The translations under genes and the position numbers were made by a program. Shown here piece by piece: positions 16,714 to 24,301 of a DNA stretch of 64,000 nt (position 1 is the stretch's first letter; every line of letters starts with the position of its first letter). The DNA is taken from contig JAWKQR010000026.1 in NCBI GenBank assembly GCA_041390025.1, positions 13,683 through 77,682 of the forward strand, read 5' to 3'. The stretch is from JBFFMO01 sp041390025 (GTDB lineage Bacteria; Myxococcota_A; Bradymonadia; Bradymonadales; Bradymonadaceae). The notes beneath the pieces were generated by a model. The model was not told where the DNA came from. It saw only the letters and a program-made list of their open reading frames with translations, and did not search any database.

Positions 16714-17817
16714 TCATTCTTCTTCGTCTTCGCCGTCGTAGATGCCCGACAAATCGACACCCATTTCACGGTACTGCTTCAGCTTGTTTCGGATCGTGCG
16801 TGTGCTGATGCCCAGGACTTCGGCAGCCTTCGAGCGGTTGCCGTTGAAGTGGCGAATCGTCTCGACGATGATGTTGCGGCGAATCTCGGTCAGCGACTGT
16901 TTTCCAATCTCAAACTGGAGCTGCCCTTCGTCGGCCGCATCGTCCACCGCCTCGGCAAGTCGACGCACGCCCTGGACCACCTCGGGTGTATTCTCAAACA
17001 CGATGTGTTCGGCATCGATCATCCCGTTGCGCGGACAGATGATGATCGCGCGCTGCACGATGTTAATGAGCTCGCGCACGTTGCCGGGGTAATTGTAAGC
17101 GAGCAGCCGTTTTTGCGCGGCGCTCGAGATTCCCGACACGGGCTGATCAAATGCGATCGAGAGCTCTTTGACGTAGTGCTGCACGAGGGCCAGAATTTCG
17201 CCAGGCCGGTCCCGAAGTGGAGGAATCGTGATCGGGAAAACACTGAGTCGGTAATACAAATCGCGCCGAAAGCGATTTTCGTCGACGTATTTCATCAGAT
17301 CGCGGTTGGTGGTCGCGATGATGCGAATGTCGATGTCGATCACCCGTGTACCGCCCACTCTTTGAACTTGGCGCTCTTGGATGACACGAAGCAGTTTGGC
17401 CTGCAGCTCAAGGGGCATCTCGGAGACCTCGTCAAGCAACAAGGTTCCGCCATGCGCGCGCTCAAACACACCGTGGTGGGTTGCAACGGCGCCGCTGAAG
17501 GCGCCGCGTTCGTGCCCAAAAAGCTCGGATTCGAGGAGCGATGCTGGGATGGCGGCGCAGTTGATCGCGACAAATGGTCCTTTGTCGCGTTTTGAACGCC
17601 GATGAATGTGTCGCGCAAAAACTTCTTTTCCCACGCCGGATTCCCCCGACAACAACACCGTTGCGGGCGTTGCAGCGACGCTATCCATCAGAGAAATCAT
17701 GCGTGTGGTGACCGGGTCAACGGCGACCACTTCAGAGTTCTCACGCGTTAACATGGACTCGGAGACATCCGAGAAGAAGCTGTCCACCTCCAATGGATCA
17801 ATTGTTTTGTCAGACAT
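16714..17817 (-). CDS. Flagellar sigma54-dependent transcription activator (FlrC/FleQ-type), no receiver domain
   Basis: 367 aa. After a short 45-residue N-terminus comes the AAA+ domain: Walker A LLSGESGVGKEVFA, ESELFGHERGAFSGA, Walker B GTLLLDEVSEM, and FRRDLYYRLSVFPITIPPLR. The sigma54-contact loop is GAFSGA rather than GAFTGA. A Fis-type HTH ends the protein (NRSKAAEVLGISTRTIRNKL). The absence of a receiver domain means it is not directly phosphorylated. The gene lies directly upstream of the flgB operon with its sigma54 promoter, and no other sigma54 activator is encoded in the window, so it is the natural activator of the sigma54 flagellar promoters here. GGAG lies 5 nt before the ATG. 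Confidence 0.88.
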   Translation of the reverse strand: MSDKTIDPLEVDSFFSDVSESMLTRENSEVVAVDPVTTRMISLMDSVAATPATVLLSGESGVGKEVFARHIHRRSKRDKGPFVAINCAAIPASLLESELFGHERGAFSGAVATHHGVFERAHGGTLLLDEVSEMPLELQAKLLRVIQERQVQRVGGTRVIDIDIRIIATTNRDLMKYVDENRFRRDLYYRLSVFPITIPPLRDRPGEILALVQHYVKELSIAFDQPVSGISSAAQKRLLAYNYPGNVRELINIVQRAIIICPRNGMIDAEHIVFENTPEVVQGVRRLAEAVDDAADEGQLQFEIGKQSLTEIRRNIIVETIRHFNGNRSKAAEVLGISTRTIRNKLKQYREMGVDLSGIYDGEDEEE

Positions 17818-17887
17818 CTAGGCTCCGTCCACCCTTAGCGGCACTTCGTTGGACCAGAGCAGATCCTATCAGTCTTCGGCGCGCAGT

Positions 17888-18973
17888 CTAATCTTTCCCG
17901 GTGAGTTCTTGGATGAACTGCCGCGTCGCGTACGCGCGGTAGGCCTGACCACTCTCGAGATAGGTTTGGGCGAGTGGCTCTAGGACTTGGATGTCTTCCT
18001 CGAAACCGCGGCCGAGCAGGTCTTGATACTGCTGCAGCGCGGATGGGAAATCGCCCTTCTTTCGGAACCATAGCGCCAACGTTTGTTTGACCGTGTGATC
18101 GACGTCCGGCGAATCCCATTGTTGGAATCGCTTCCAGAACTCCAGCGATGCGTCACTGGAATTGCGCGCGACAAGGTTTTCGACCTCGCGTTCGAATGTG
18201 GCCGTGGCCAGCAATCTTGCGGCGTCGTGCATGGTCTTGGCCGATGGGTTGGCCGCCAGGTGGGTCAACGCAACAATCCCAGCGAAGTCATCGCCCTTTT
18301 GGATCAGCATGATGGCATAGATGAGCTCAACGCTCGCTTGGTCTTCAGGCCGCGCGTCCTCGGCGCGTTCGGCCCACGCTTGAATGCGTTGAACGTCGGG
18401 GGGTTGTGGGCCGGTGAACATCCGCATGACATCCGCCACGTATTCTTGGGAACGTGTCAGCGTCTCGTAGATGCCGGGTTTGGCCACCCACGTGCGGCTT
18501 CCTGAACACAGCGAATCGCGTTGTTTGACGAGCTCAGGGTGTTTGAGGTTGGGAAACAAACCTCGGCAAACGTCCACGCCCACGAGCTCTGAGATAGGAA
18601 AGACGCCCTCGCGTTTGACCACGGCCGCCCAGAGGTCCTGGGTGATTTCGACGGCGGATGCGCGTACCGACGAGAACTCAAGCACGAGCTCGCGGTCGTC
18701 CGCCCAATACATCCCGCGCAGGTGACCGGAGTCGCGCAGCGTGTTTTCCACGTCGGCGCGCTCTTGGGGGCGCAGAGCGCGCGACAACCGAAGTTTTTGC
18801 CGCGACGCGGCAGTATTTTCCTCAACGTTTTCCACATCGACGTTCGCGGGAAACGGAATGCGGACAAACGAGTCAAACGCCATCAAACGCGAGGCGACGA
18901 CCTCGGCGTGGGCGTTGACACTTGTCAGCATGCCGACCAGCAGAACGAAGAAGATGGAGTTACGCAGAAGCAT
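17888..18973 (-). CDS. Secreted TPR-like helical protein of unknown function in the flagellar locus
   Basis: 361 aa. Residues 1-23 form a signal peptide ending VNAHAE. The first half has no recognisable fold. The second half (from about residue 210) is helical with TPR-like spacing, for example KTMHDAARLLATATFEREVE, WFRKKGDFPSALQQYQDLLG and LEPLAQTYLESGQAYRAYAT. It is likely periplasmic. Its start overlaps the FliT-like gene by 14 nt, so it belongs to the fliD-fliS-fliT operon. I know no standard flagellar protein matching it; a periplasmic assembly or stability factor is a guess. Confidence 0.75.
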   Translation of the reverse strand: MLLRNSIFFVLLVGMLTSVNAHAEVVASRLMAFDSFVRIPFPANVDVENVEENTAASRQKLRLSRALRPQERADVENTLRDSGHLRGMYWADDRELVLEFSSVRASAVEITQDLWAAVVKREGVFPISELVGVDVCRGLFPNLKHPELVKQRDSLCSGSRTWVAKPGIYETLTRSQEYVADVMRMFTGPQPPDVQRIQAWAERAEDARPEDQASVELIYAIMLIQKGDDFAGIVALTHLAANPSAKTMHDAARLLATATFEREVENLVARNSSDASLEFWKRFQQWDSPDVDHTVKQTLALWFRKKGDFPSALQQYQDLLGRGFEEDIQVLEPLAQTYLESGQAYRAYATRQFIQELTGKD

Positions 18974-19262
18974 AGACGCCTGCCGCTTTGGAGCGTTGTC
19001 GGCTCACGTTGATCTGTTCGGCGATGCGCTGCTGCTGGGCTTGGATCGTCTGAATGACCTCTTGCTCCAAGCGCACGATGAGATTGATCTTTTCGCGGTA
19101 CCGCTCGCTCTCTTCCCACGTCACACCCCTGGACCGAATCTCACCCAACGCGAGATCACGCTCGGCGCGTGCGTCGAAATCCAACGAGTCCTCCTCAAGC
19201 GACGCCAGAAGGCGCTGCTGCGAGTCGATGGCTAGGTCTAAGTAGTATTCGATGGTGTGCAT
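18960..19262 (-). CDS. FliT-like flagellar export chaperone (probable)
   Basis: 100 aa, all helical and charged, for example YYLDLAIDSQQRLLASLEED and KINLIVRLEQEVIQTIQAQQ. Size, composition and place directly after fliS (gap 4 nt) fit FliT, the chaperone of the filament cap FliD, but FliT sequences are poorly conserved and no residue is diagnostic. A generic coiled-coil protein is the alternative. Confidence 0.55.
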   Translation of the reverse strand: MHTIEYYLDLAIDSQQRLLASLEEDSLDFDARAERDLALGEIRSRGVTWEESERYREKINLIVRLEQEVIQTIQAQQQRIAEQINVSRQRSKAAGVYASA

Positions 19263-19266
19263 TGCA

Positions 19267-19665
19267 TTACCCCGCTTTTGCGATCGTCGCGCCCGATGCG
19301 CGTAAATTTGTAGCCGCGGTGTGCCAAGCTTCCCGCAGTTCTGAGACCAGTTGCAGGACTGGTGCCAAGCGATACGGTTCTTTGGTCACGCTCGTCTGGA
19401 GCAGTTCTTGGGTGAACCATGCGTACAGCGAGGAGAGCTGAACGCTGAATTCACCGCCTGTTTTCGTGTCGAGCGAGGCGTCGAGCTCGTTGACGATGGC
19501 CAACGCTTTTCCGATGCGCTCGCCGGCCTCGGCGCGACGACCCTCGGAGAAGGCAATTTGTGCCGCCGTGAGGTGGCGAATAAGTCCATCGTAGAGCGCG
19601 ATCACGATGTCCATGGGATCGGCCGTTGAGACGGAGGTTCGGCGATATGCGTTGACACCTTTCAT
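19267..19665 (-). CDS. fliS: Flagellin export chaperone FliS
   Basis: 132 aa. The family N-terminus AYRRTSVSTADPMDIVIALY then DGLIRHLTAAQ is clear, followed by GKALAIVNELDASLDTKTGG and LSSLYAWFTQELLQTSVTKE, the usual four-helix FliS pattern. FliS binds the C-terminus of flagellin in the cytoplasm and prevents early polymerisation. GAGGGG lies 6 nt before the ATG. It follows fliD by 14 nt. Confidence 0.93.
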   Translation of the reverse strand: MKGVNAYRRTSVSTADPMDIVIALYDGLIRHLTAAQIAFSEGRRAEAGERIGKALAIVNELDASLDTKTGGEFSVQLSSLYAWFTQELLQTSVTKEPYRLAPVLQLVSELREAWHTAATNLRASGATIAKAG

Positions 19666-19679
19666 GAGAATCCCCTCGG

Positions 19680-20981
19680 TTAACCGTTGATCTGCTGAGT
19701 CAAGAGTGCGGCGAAGCTGTTGGATTGGTCGTTAAGATCGACCAACAGCTGCTCCAACGTTGAGAACTGGCGACGCAGACGCGTTTGGTATTTGTCTACC
19801 GAACGCTCTTTGCGCTCCACTTGGGTTTCGATCGTATCGATGCGGGCATTGAGCGAGTCGGTCTGACTGTCCAGGATGCCCGTGCTTCCGGTGTACCGAT
19901 CAACCTGGGCTTGGACGCGCTCGGCGACACCGTTGCTGCCGCCAAAAATCTCGGCCACCGCATCGGCGTTGGTGTTTAACGCGGCGGTAAAATCGGCCTC
20001 ATCGATCTCGAGTTTTCCCGTCGACGACATGGTCAGACCCACGGCCGCGAGGTTGGGAAATGGACCTGACAATTCCGTGCGTGAGACGGCCTGATAGAAA
20101 TCGTCGCGCGCACGGCGTTTGCTGCCTTCGTCGTTCTGTTTTTTGATGGCGTCGACCGCCGAATTGTAAGCATCGACAAACACTTTGACCTTTTCGATGA
20201 TCGCAGAATTGTCGACCGAGATTTGGACATCGACGGGCTCGGTGGTCTCTTTCCCGAGCTCAAACGAGAGGCCCGAGACCGCGTCGTCGATCACGTTGGT
20301 TGACCGCTCAATCGTGAGGCCGTCCACCGAGAACCGGGAGTTTTCGGCCTGCTGCGTGGTCGTCATGGCCAAGGTTTCGCCAGCTCCGGTGGCGGTGAAG
20401 TCGAAGACCAAGGCATCGGCGGGGTTGCCGCCAATCTCGTGTCCGGACTTTTGGCCCGTCACATTGAGATAAACCCCATTGCCGGAGTCGATGATCGAGG
20501 TGTCGACCTTCGCACCGGAATCACGGATGAGGTCGCGAACCTGCGCGAGCGTGGCGCCCTCGGGAATCGTAATTTCGACGTTGTCTTCCCCAAAAACACC
20601 AATGTTGAGCGTTCCTGCGGCCATCACAGCGCTGCTGTCGGCGAAGGGGCCGCTGCGCATTTTGGGGGGTTTGGCGAGGTTTTCGACCTCGATTTCGTAG
20701 TTCGAATCTGAGGCGCCAGGCGACGTGGTGACCTTGACCGCGTCTTCGTTGGTCGATGTCGCCTTGTGCGCGACAAAATCTTCGGGTGTTGCGAGCTTCT
20801 CAAGCGCGGTTTCGAGGCTTTTGAACCGCGTCGACATGTTGGTGATGTTGCGGATATCGGACTGATACCCCGCCTTTTTTGTGTTCAAATTGTTGATGGG
20901 AATTCGCTCGAGCTGCACGAGCTGCGAAATCATCGAATTCGTGTCCATCCCGCTGACTAGGCCACCAAATTGAACCGGCAT
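19680..20981 (-). CDS. fliD: Flagellar filament cap protein FliD
   Basis: 433 aa. The N-terminus FGGLVSGMDTNSMISQLVQL then ERIPINNLNTKKAGYQ is the FliD signature. The C-terminal half contains the FliD-C pattern, VKVFVDAYNSAVDAIKKQND and the coiled tail TRLRRQFSTLEQLLVDLNDQ. The frame is open six codons further, but the ATG at 20979-20981 begins the conserved MPVQFGG and has a GAGG site. A sigma28 promoter lies at 21024-21050. FliD caps the growing filament. Confidence 0.94.
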   Translation of the reverse strand: MPVQFGGLVSGMDTNSMISQLVQLERIPINNLNTKKAGYQSDIRNITNMSTRFKSLETALEKLATPEDFVAHKATSTNEDAVKVTTSPGASDSNYEIEVENLAKPPKMRSGPFADSSAVMAAGTLNIGVFGEDNVEITIPEGATLAQVRDLIRDSGAKVDTSIIDSGNGVYLNVTGQKSGHEIGGNPADALVFDFTATGAGETLAMTTTQQAENSRFSVDGLTIERSTNVIDDAVSGLSFELGKETTEPVDVQISVDNSAIIEKVKVFVDAYNSAVDAIKKQNDEGSKRRARDDFYQAVSRTELSGPFPNLAAVGLTMSSTGKLEIDEADFTAALNTNADAVAEIFGGSNGVAERVQAQVDRYTGSTGILDSQTDSLNARIDTIETQVERKERSVDKYQTRLRRQFSTLEQLLVDLNDQSNSFAALLTQQING

Positions 20982-21023
20982 ATTGAACCTCGAACACACG
21001 GTCTAATTCCGTGTTCAGGGATC

Positions 21024-21050
21024 TCATCGGCACAGAATTGTTGAGGTTTA
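21024..21050 (-). promoter_or_regulatory. sigma28 (FliA) promoter of fliD
   Basis: On the minus strand, TAAA is followed by exactly 15 nt and then GCCGATGA, against the consensus TAAA-N15-GCCGATAA (one mismatch). It ends 42 nt before the fliD ATG. The same layout occurs before fliC and flgM. Confidence 0.8.
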
Positions 21051-21090
21051 GATCTTTTCGACAATCAATTGACGGTGCCGAACAAGAAAC

Positions 21091-21120
21091 AAAAAAGGGT
21101 GCCCGAAGGCACCCTTTTTT
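21091..21120 (-). terminator. Rho-independent terminator after fliC
   Basis: A 7-bp GC-rich stem GGGTGCC / GGCACCC around a 4-nt loop, with six As before it and six Ts after it on the + strand. It therefore gives a U-tract on either strand. It lies 15 nt beyond the fliC stop and separates the fliC and fliD transcripts. Confidence 0.92.
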
Positions 21121-21134
21121 GCGGGAGGGCGAAC

Positions 21135-21971
21135 TTAACCAAGCAGCGAGAGGGCAGTCTGCGGCAAGGAGTTCGCCTGGGCAAGCATCGAGGCACCGGC
21201 CTGCATCAGGATTTGATTCTTGGTCATCGAGGCCATTTCGCTGGCGACATCGACGTCACGGATTCGGCTGTTTGCGGCCTCAAGGTTTTCACGGGATACC
21301 GACAAGTTTTCGATCTTGGACTCCAGTCGGTTCTGCGATGCACCCAGGCCGGCGCGTGTTTCGGAGACCACCGAGATGGCGTTGTCGAGCACGCTCATGG
21401 CGGTCGCCGCATTGGTCGTGGAGGTCAAGTCCACCGCGCCAAGGTTTGTCGTGCCGCCGGCATCTTCGAGGTCGGCGGTCGAGAACCCTTGGGACACTGC
21501 GATGCTAAGGGTGTCCGTGGATTCGATGCCCACCTGGAACGTGGCGTTCAAGGTGCCGTCCAACAGGTTTGTCCCGTTGAACTGCGACTGGCTCGAGATG
21601 TCGTTGATCTCGGCAGCGAGTGCTTGGAATTCCGTGTCGACGTGAGCGCGCTGGTCGTCGTTGATACCATCGCTGTTGGCCTGCACCGAGAGTTCGCGCA
21701 TACGGCCAAGGATGTCGTGCACTTGGCCAAGCGCGCCTTCGGCCGTCTGCACCATCGAGATGGCATCGTTGGCGTTGCGTGATGCTTGGCCCAAGCTGCG
21801 GATGTCGGATTTCATTTCTTCCGAGACCGCGAGGCCCGCAGCGTCATCGGCTGCGCTGTTGATGCGGAAACCGCTGGACAATTTTGCGATGTTGCCCTGA
21901 AGGGCTTTGTTGGTCGAGTTGAGGTGACGCTGTGCCATCAAGCTGGTGGTGTTTGTGTTTACGCCGATCAT
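21135..21971 (-). CDS. fliC: Flagellin FliC
   Basis: 278 aa, a short flagellin consisting mostly of the D0 and D1 helices with almost no variable D2/D3 part. N-terminus: INTNTTSLMAQRHLNSTNKA, LSSGFRINSAADDAAGLAVS. C-terminus: NLEAANSRIRDVDVASEMAS then QILMQAGASMLAQANSLPQT. AAGGAG lies 7 nt before the ATG. It has its own sigma28 promoter (22011-22037) and terminator (21091-21120), so it is monocistronic. It is the filament subunit and the only flagellin gene in the window. Confidence 0.97.
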   Translation of the reverse strand: MIGVNTNTTSLMAQRHLNSTNKALQGNIAKLSSGFRINSAADDAAGLAVSEEMKSDIRSLGQASRNANDAISMVQTAEGALGQVHDILGRMRELSVQANSDGINDDQRAHVDTEFQALAAEINDISSQSQFNGTNLLDGTLNATFQVGIESTDTLSIAVSQGFSTADLEDAGGTTNLGAVDLTSTTNAATAMSVLDNAISVVSETRAGLGASQNRLESKIENLSVSRENLEAANSRIRDVDVASEMASMTKNQILMQAGASMLAQANSLPQTALSLLG

Positions 21972-22010
21972 GGGGTGCTCCTTTTTGGGTCGTTTGTTGT
22001 GACACCAAGT

Positions 22011-22037
22011 TCATCGGACCGCCCAGAATTTCTTTTA
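22011..22037 (-). promoter_or_regulatory. sigma28 (FliA) promoter of fliC
   Basis: On the minus strand TAAA-N15-TCCGATGA, two mismatches from the GCCGATAA -10 consensus and with exact 15-nt spacing. It ends 39 nt before the fliC ATG, so the leader is about 33 nt. Confidence 0.75.
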
Positions 22038-22084
22038 GTGAATTCTTTGATCAACTTACGTCGTTTTTCGATCTTCGACGGTAT

Positions 22085-22140
22085 TGCTTGCCTTGGAAGC
22101 GGCCGCTGCATGGGATCGAACGGGCGAAGCCACCGGCCAA
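22085..22140. repeat. Degenerate copy of the extragenic hairpin repeat
   Basis: The stretch around CTTGGAAGCGGCCGCTGCAT followed by GGGAT and GGGCGAAGCCACCGGCC resembles the reverse-oriented units of the array at 42084-42350 (CTTGGAAGCTGCCGGTCCAT, GGGCGAAGCCCAC), but its hairpin stems are damaged. It lies between the fliC promoter and the terminator of the response-regulator gene. Confidence 0.35.
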
Positions 22141-22145
22141 GAAGC

Positions 22146-22173
22146 ACAAACGGCGAGCTGAGCTCGCCGTTTT
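22146..22173 (-). terminator. Terminator of the motA-to-response-regulator operon
   Basis: An 11-bp perfect stem (AAACGGCGAGC / GCTCGCCGTTT) around a 3-nt loop, flanked by short A/T runs, about 23 nt after the stop of the response-regulator gene. The T-run is short on the minus strand (TTTG), so efficiency is uncertain. Confidence 0.6.
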
Positions 22174-22195
22174 GGGGGCGCAAAACGAAACGGAA

Positions 22196-23335
22196 TTAGA
22201 TCATGAACGTGATCGTTTCGGGCTCTGCTGCGGTCGTCTCGTCGGCCAAGGTACGGCGTGGGGCGATGGGCCACAGGATCGAATACACGGTCCCGCGTCG
22301 CGTCGAGCTCGTGTGATAAATCTGACCGCCCTGGTCCTCGATGATTTCTTGAAGCTCAGCGTAGTCCAGTGCTGCTTCGGGACTATTGGTCAGCCAATCG
22401 GGGTTCGTCAGGGTCTTTCCGCTGGCTTGGCCCACACCGTTGTCCATGATGTCACACTGCACCATGCTGCTCTCGGCCGAGTAATTCAGCCTAATTTTCA
22501 CGCACCCAAACGGGACACGTTGCGCCGAGTCCACGGCCTGAGCCACCAACCTCGTCAACACGCGACGCGCTTTTGCGGGAACGACGTACGCCTTTGGAAT
22601 GTCGCGGTAATCCTCTTCGATCTCGCTGAATCCGGACACATCTCGCAGGGTCTCGGCGACATCACACAGCAGCAGACGCATATCCACGTGGGTGCTCGTC
22701 TCTTCGTCCGCGCTCGCGATGGCGAGCAGCTGCTCGGCCTGTTTGCGGATTTGGGTCTCGACCCAACCCAGATCGTCGAGGTCGCTCTTGGCGATCAGCG
22801 TCTTGGACAGCGCCGCCCCTCGCACCATGTAGAGCACCGAACTGTAAACGGTCGCCACGTTGGAGAGTTCACGGCCGGCGTGCATCGCGATCGCGCCTGC
22901 GTGGCTGTCACGCAATGCCTGCGTGACGTTGTTTTGCACTTGGCGAGCGGTCAGCTCACGTTGCCGCTGTTTGACCGCGTCGGCCACGGCCTCCATCACG
23001 ACGGGCGGAGCGCACGGTTTGGTCAGCAGGCGAAACACACCACCGTCGTTGACGGCCGAGATGGCGCTTTGCAGATTTGCGTATCCGGTCAGCAGAATCC
23101 GCACGGTTGTGGGCGCGACTTTCCGTGCGGCTTTGAGCAGCTCCACACCGTCCATCCCAGGCATGCGCATGTCCGTAATGATCACGTCGTATGTGTTGCC
23201 TTTGCGCAACCAATCGACCGCCTCAACGGGATCGGACGTGCTCGAGACAGTGTAATCGCGGCACAGGTGAAGACGTAGGCTGGCCAGAACGCGAGGTTCG
23301 TCGTCTACGATTAGGATGTGCGGAGTCGTTTCCAT
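22196..23335 (-). CDS. Response regulator with C-terminal histidine-kinase-like ATPase domain
   Basis: 379 aa. Residues 4-125 are a canonical receiver: acidic pair in IVDDEP, phospho-acceptor D55 in VIITDMRMPGMDG, Thr in ILLTGYAN and K106 in LLTKPCAP. Residues 150-350 resemble a kinase core: a possible degenerate H-box, HAGRELSNVATVYSSVLY, and an ATP-lid motif DIMDNGVGQ, but the N-box is eroded (VLTRLVAQAVDSAQ). It may bind partners or ATP without autophosphorylating. It is the last gene of the motA operon, 9 nt after the HDOD gene, and the likely target of the kinase at 24298. GAGGTGA precedes the ATG. Confidence 0.8.
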   Translation of the reverse strand: METTPHILIVDDEPRVLASLRLHLCRDYTVSSTSDPVEAVDWLRKGNTYDVIITDMRMPGMDGVELLKAARKVAPTTVRILLTGYANLQSAISAVNDGGVFRLLTKPCAPPVVMEAVADAVKQRQRELTARQVQNNVTQALRDSHAGAIAMHAGRELSNVATVYSSVLYMVRGAALSKTLIAKSDLDDLGWVETQIRKQAEQLLAIASADEETSTHVDMRLLLCDVAETLRDVSGFSEIEEDYRDIPKAYVVPAKARRVLTRLVAQAVDSAQRVPFGCVKIRLNYSAESSMVQCDIMDNGVGQASGKTLTNPDWLTNSPEAALDYAELQEIIEDQGGQIYHTSSTRRGTVYSILWPIAPRRTLADETTAAEPETITFMI

Positions 23336-23344
23336 ACTGTCACC

Positions 23345-24301
23345 TCATGCAACGTCAACCAGGTTGACGGTGATTGTCTTGTGCCTTCTCGTTCTCGTGC
23401 TTTGGGCCGCCCGCCGCCGGGCTGCGACAACTGCAGCCACAATGGGGTCTCCCCATTGTGAATGTTCATGCACAGCGTTCATGGTCGAGACCCAACTCGC
23501 CGGTGCATCAAGCACCTCCAGGAGTTGTGGGACGGTCAGCGAACCGTCCGTTTGGAACTCGTTTGCGTAGCTCAGCAGCGCGATCGCGTAGGCGAGCGCG
23601 GATTCGGGCTTGGAGTTCACATAGTCGTAGGCGTCGCATGCCGCTTGAACGGCGTGTTGTTGGGCCTGCGTGGGTGCGTCGTCGCTGACGCCGAACCAGC
23701 CGGGTGTGCGCGGATCCCGCGCAAGGCGTGCGATGCGTTCCACCCCAATGCGCGCGATGAGGCCCGAGATGGTCGGCGAGCTCTGCGAACGCGCCTGCGT
23801 TGCCGACGCAACGACCATCATCGCGACCGTAAGCCCAAGGTCGGCCCCCACAATGGGCGCAATATCTTCGGCCCGGCACATGGGTGAAGCGAGCTTGAGC
23901 TGCAGGCTTGTCCAGCTCTGCGACTGCACGCGCAACGCGAGTGTGCCCAGCCGAAAGTTCGGATGACGTTGTATCAGGGTGGCAAGCGAGGCAATGCGGC
24001 CTGGGTTGAAGGGTTTTTCGATCACGAAGTCGCCACCCAAAAACAGCTCCGTAGGTGCGAAATCTTCGTTTTGCGTGCACAGCAACACCACGGTGGCCTC
24101 GGGCCAACGCTGACGAATAGCGGCAAGGCCCGTGGGTCCATCGTAGGCGTGGAGCACCATCGCCGGTTCGGGAAATCCCGCCCGCATGGCCTCGCGAACG
24201 CTCAAGGCAGTATACACTTTCACCTGAGACGCTCGGCGTTCCAGACTTACGCTGAGTCCCTCGATCAGTCGGGGATCGCTGTCGATGATCACAAGGTTCA
24301 T
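23345..24301 (-). CDS. Pseudo-receiver plus HDOD-like domain protein
   Basis: 318 aa. Residues 1-105 fold like a receiver (VIIDSDPRLIEGL at the start, FVIEKPFNP with the conserved Lys near 97), but the phospho-acceptor region reads MVLHAYDGPTG, where the usual Asp is replaced. From residue 120 the pattern SLQLKLASPMCRAEDIAPIV, GADLGLTVAMMVVASATQ and ISGLIARIGVERIARLA matches an HDOD domain, a protein-protein signalling module often linked to motility and c-di-GMP. It overlaps the kinase gene by ATGA and is followed by the response regulator, so the three form one signalling unit. Confidence 0.68.
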   Translation of the reverse strand: MNLVIIDSDPRLIEGLSVSLERRASQVKVYTALSVREAMRAGFPEPAMVLHAYDGPTGLAAIRQRWPEATVVLLCTQNEDFAPTELFLGGDFVIEKPFNPGRIASLATLIQRHPNFRLGTLALRVQSQSWTSLQLKLASPMCRAEDIAPIVGADLGLTVAMMVVASATQARSQSSPTISGLIARIGVERIARLARDPRTPGWFGVSDDAPTQAQQHAVQAACDAYDYVNSKPESALAYAIALLSYANEFQTDGSLTVPQLLEVLDAPASWVSTMNAVHEHSQWGDPIVAAVVAARRRAAQSTRTRRHKTITVNLVDVA

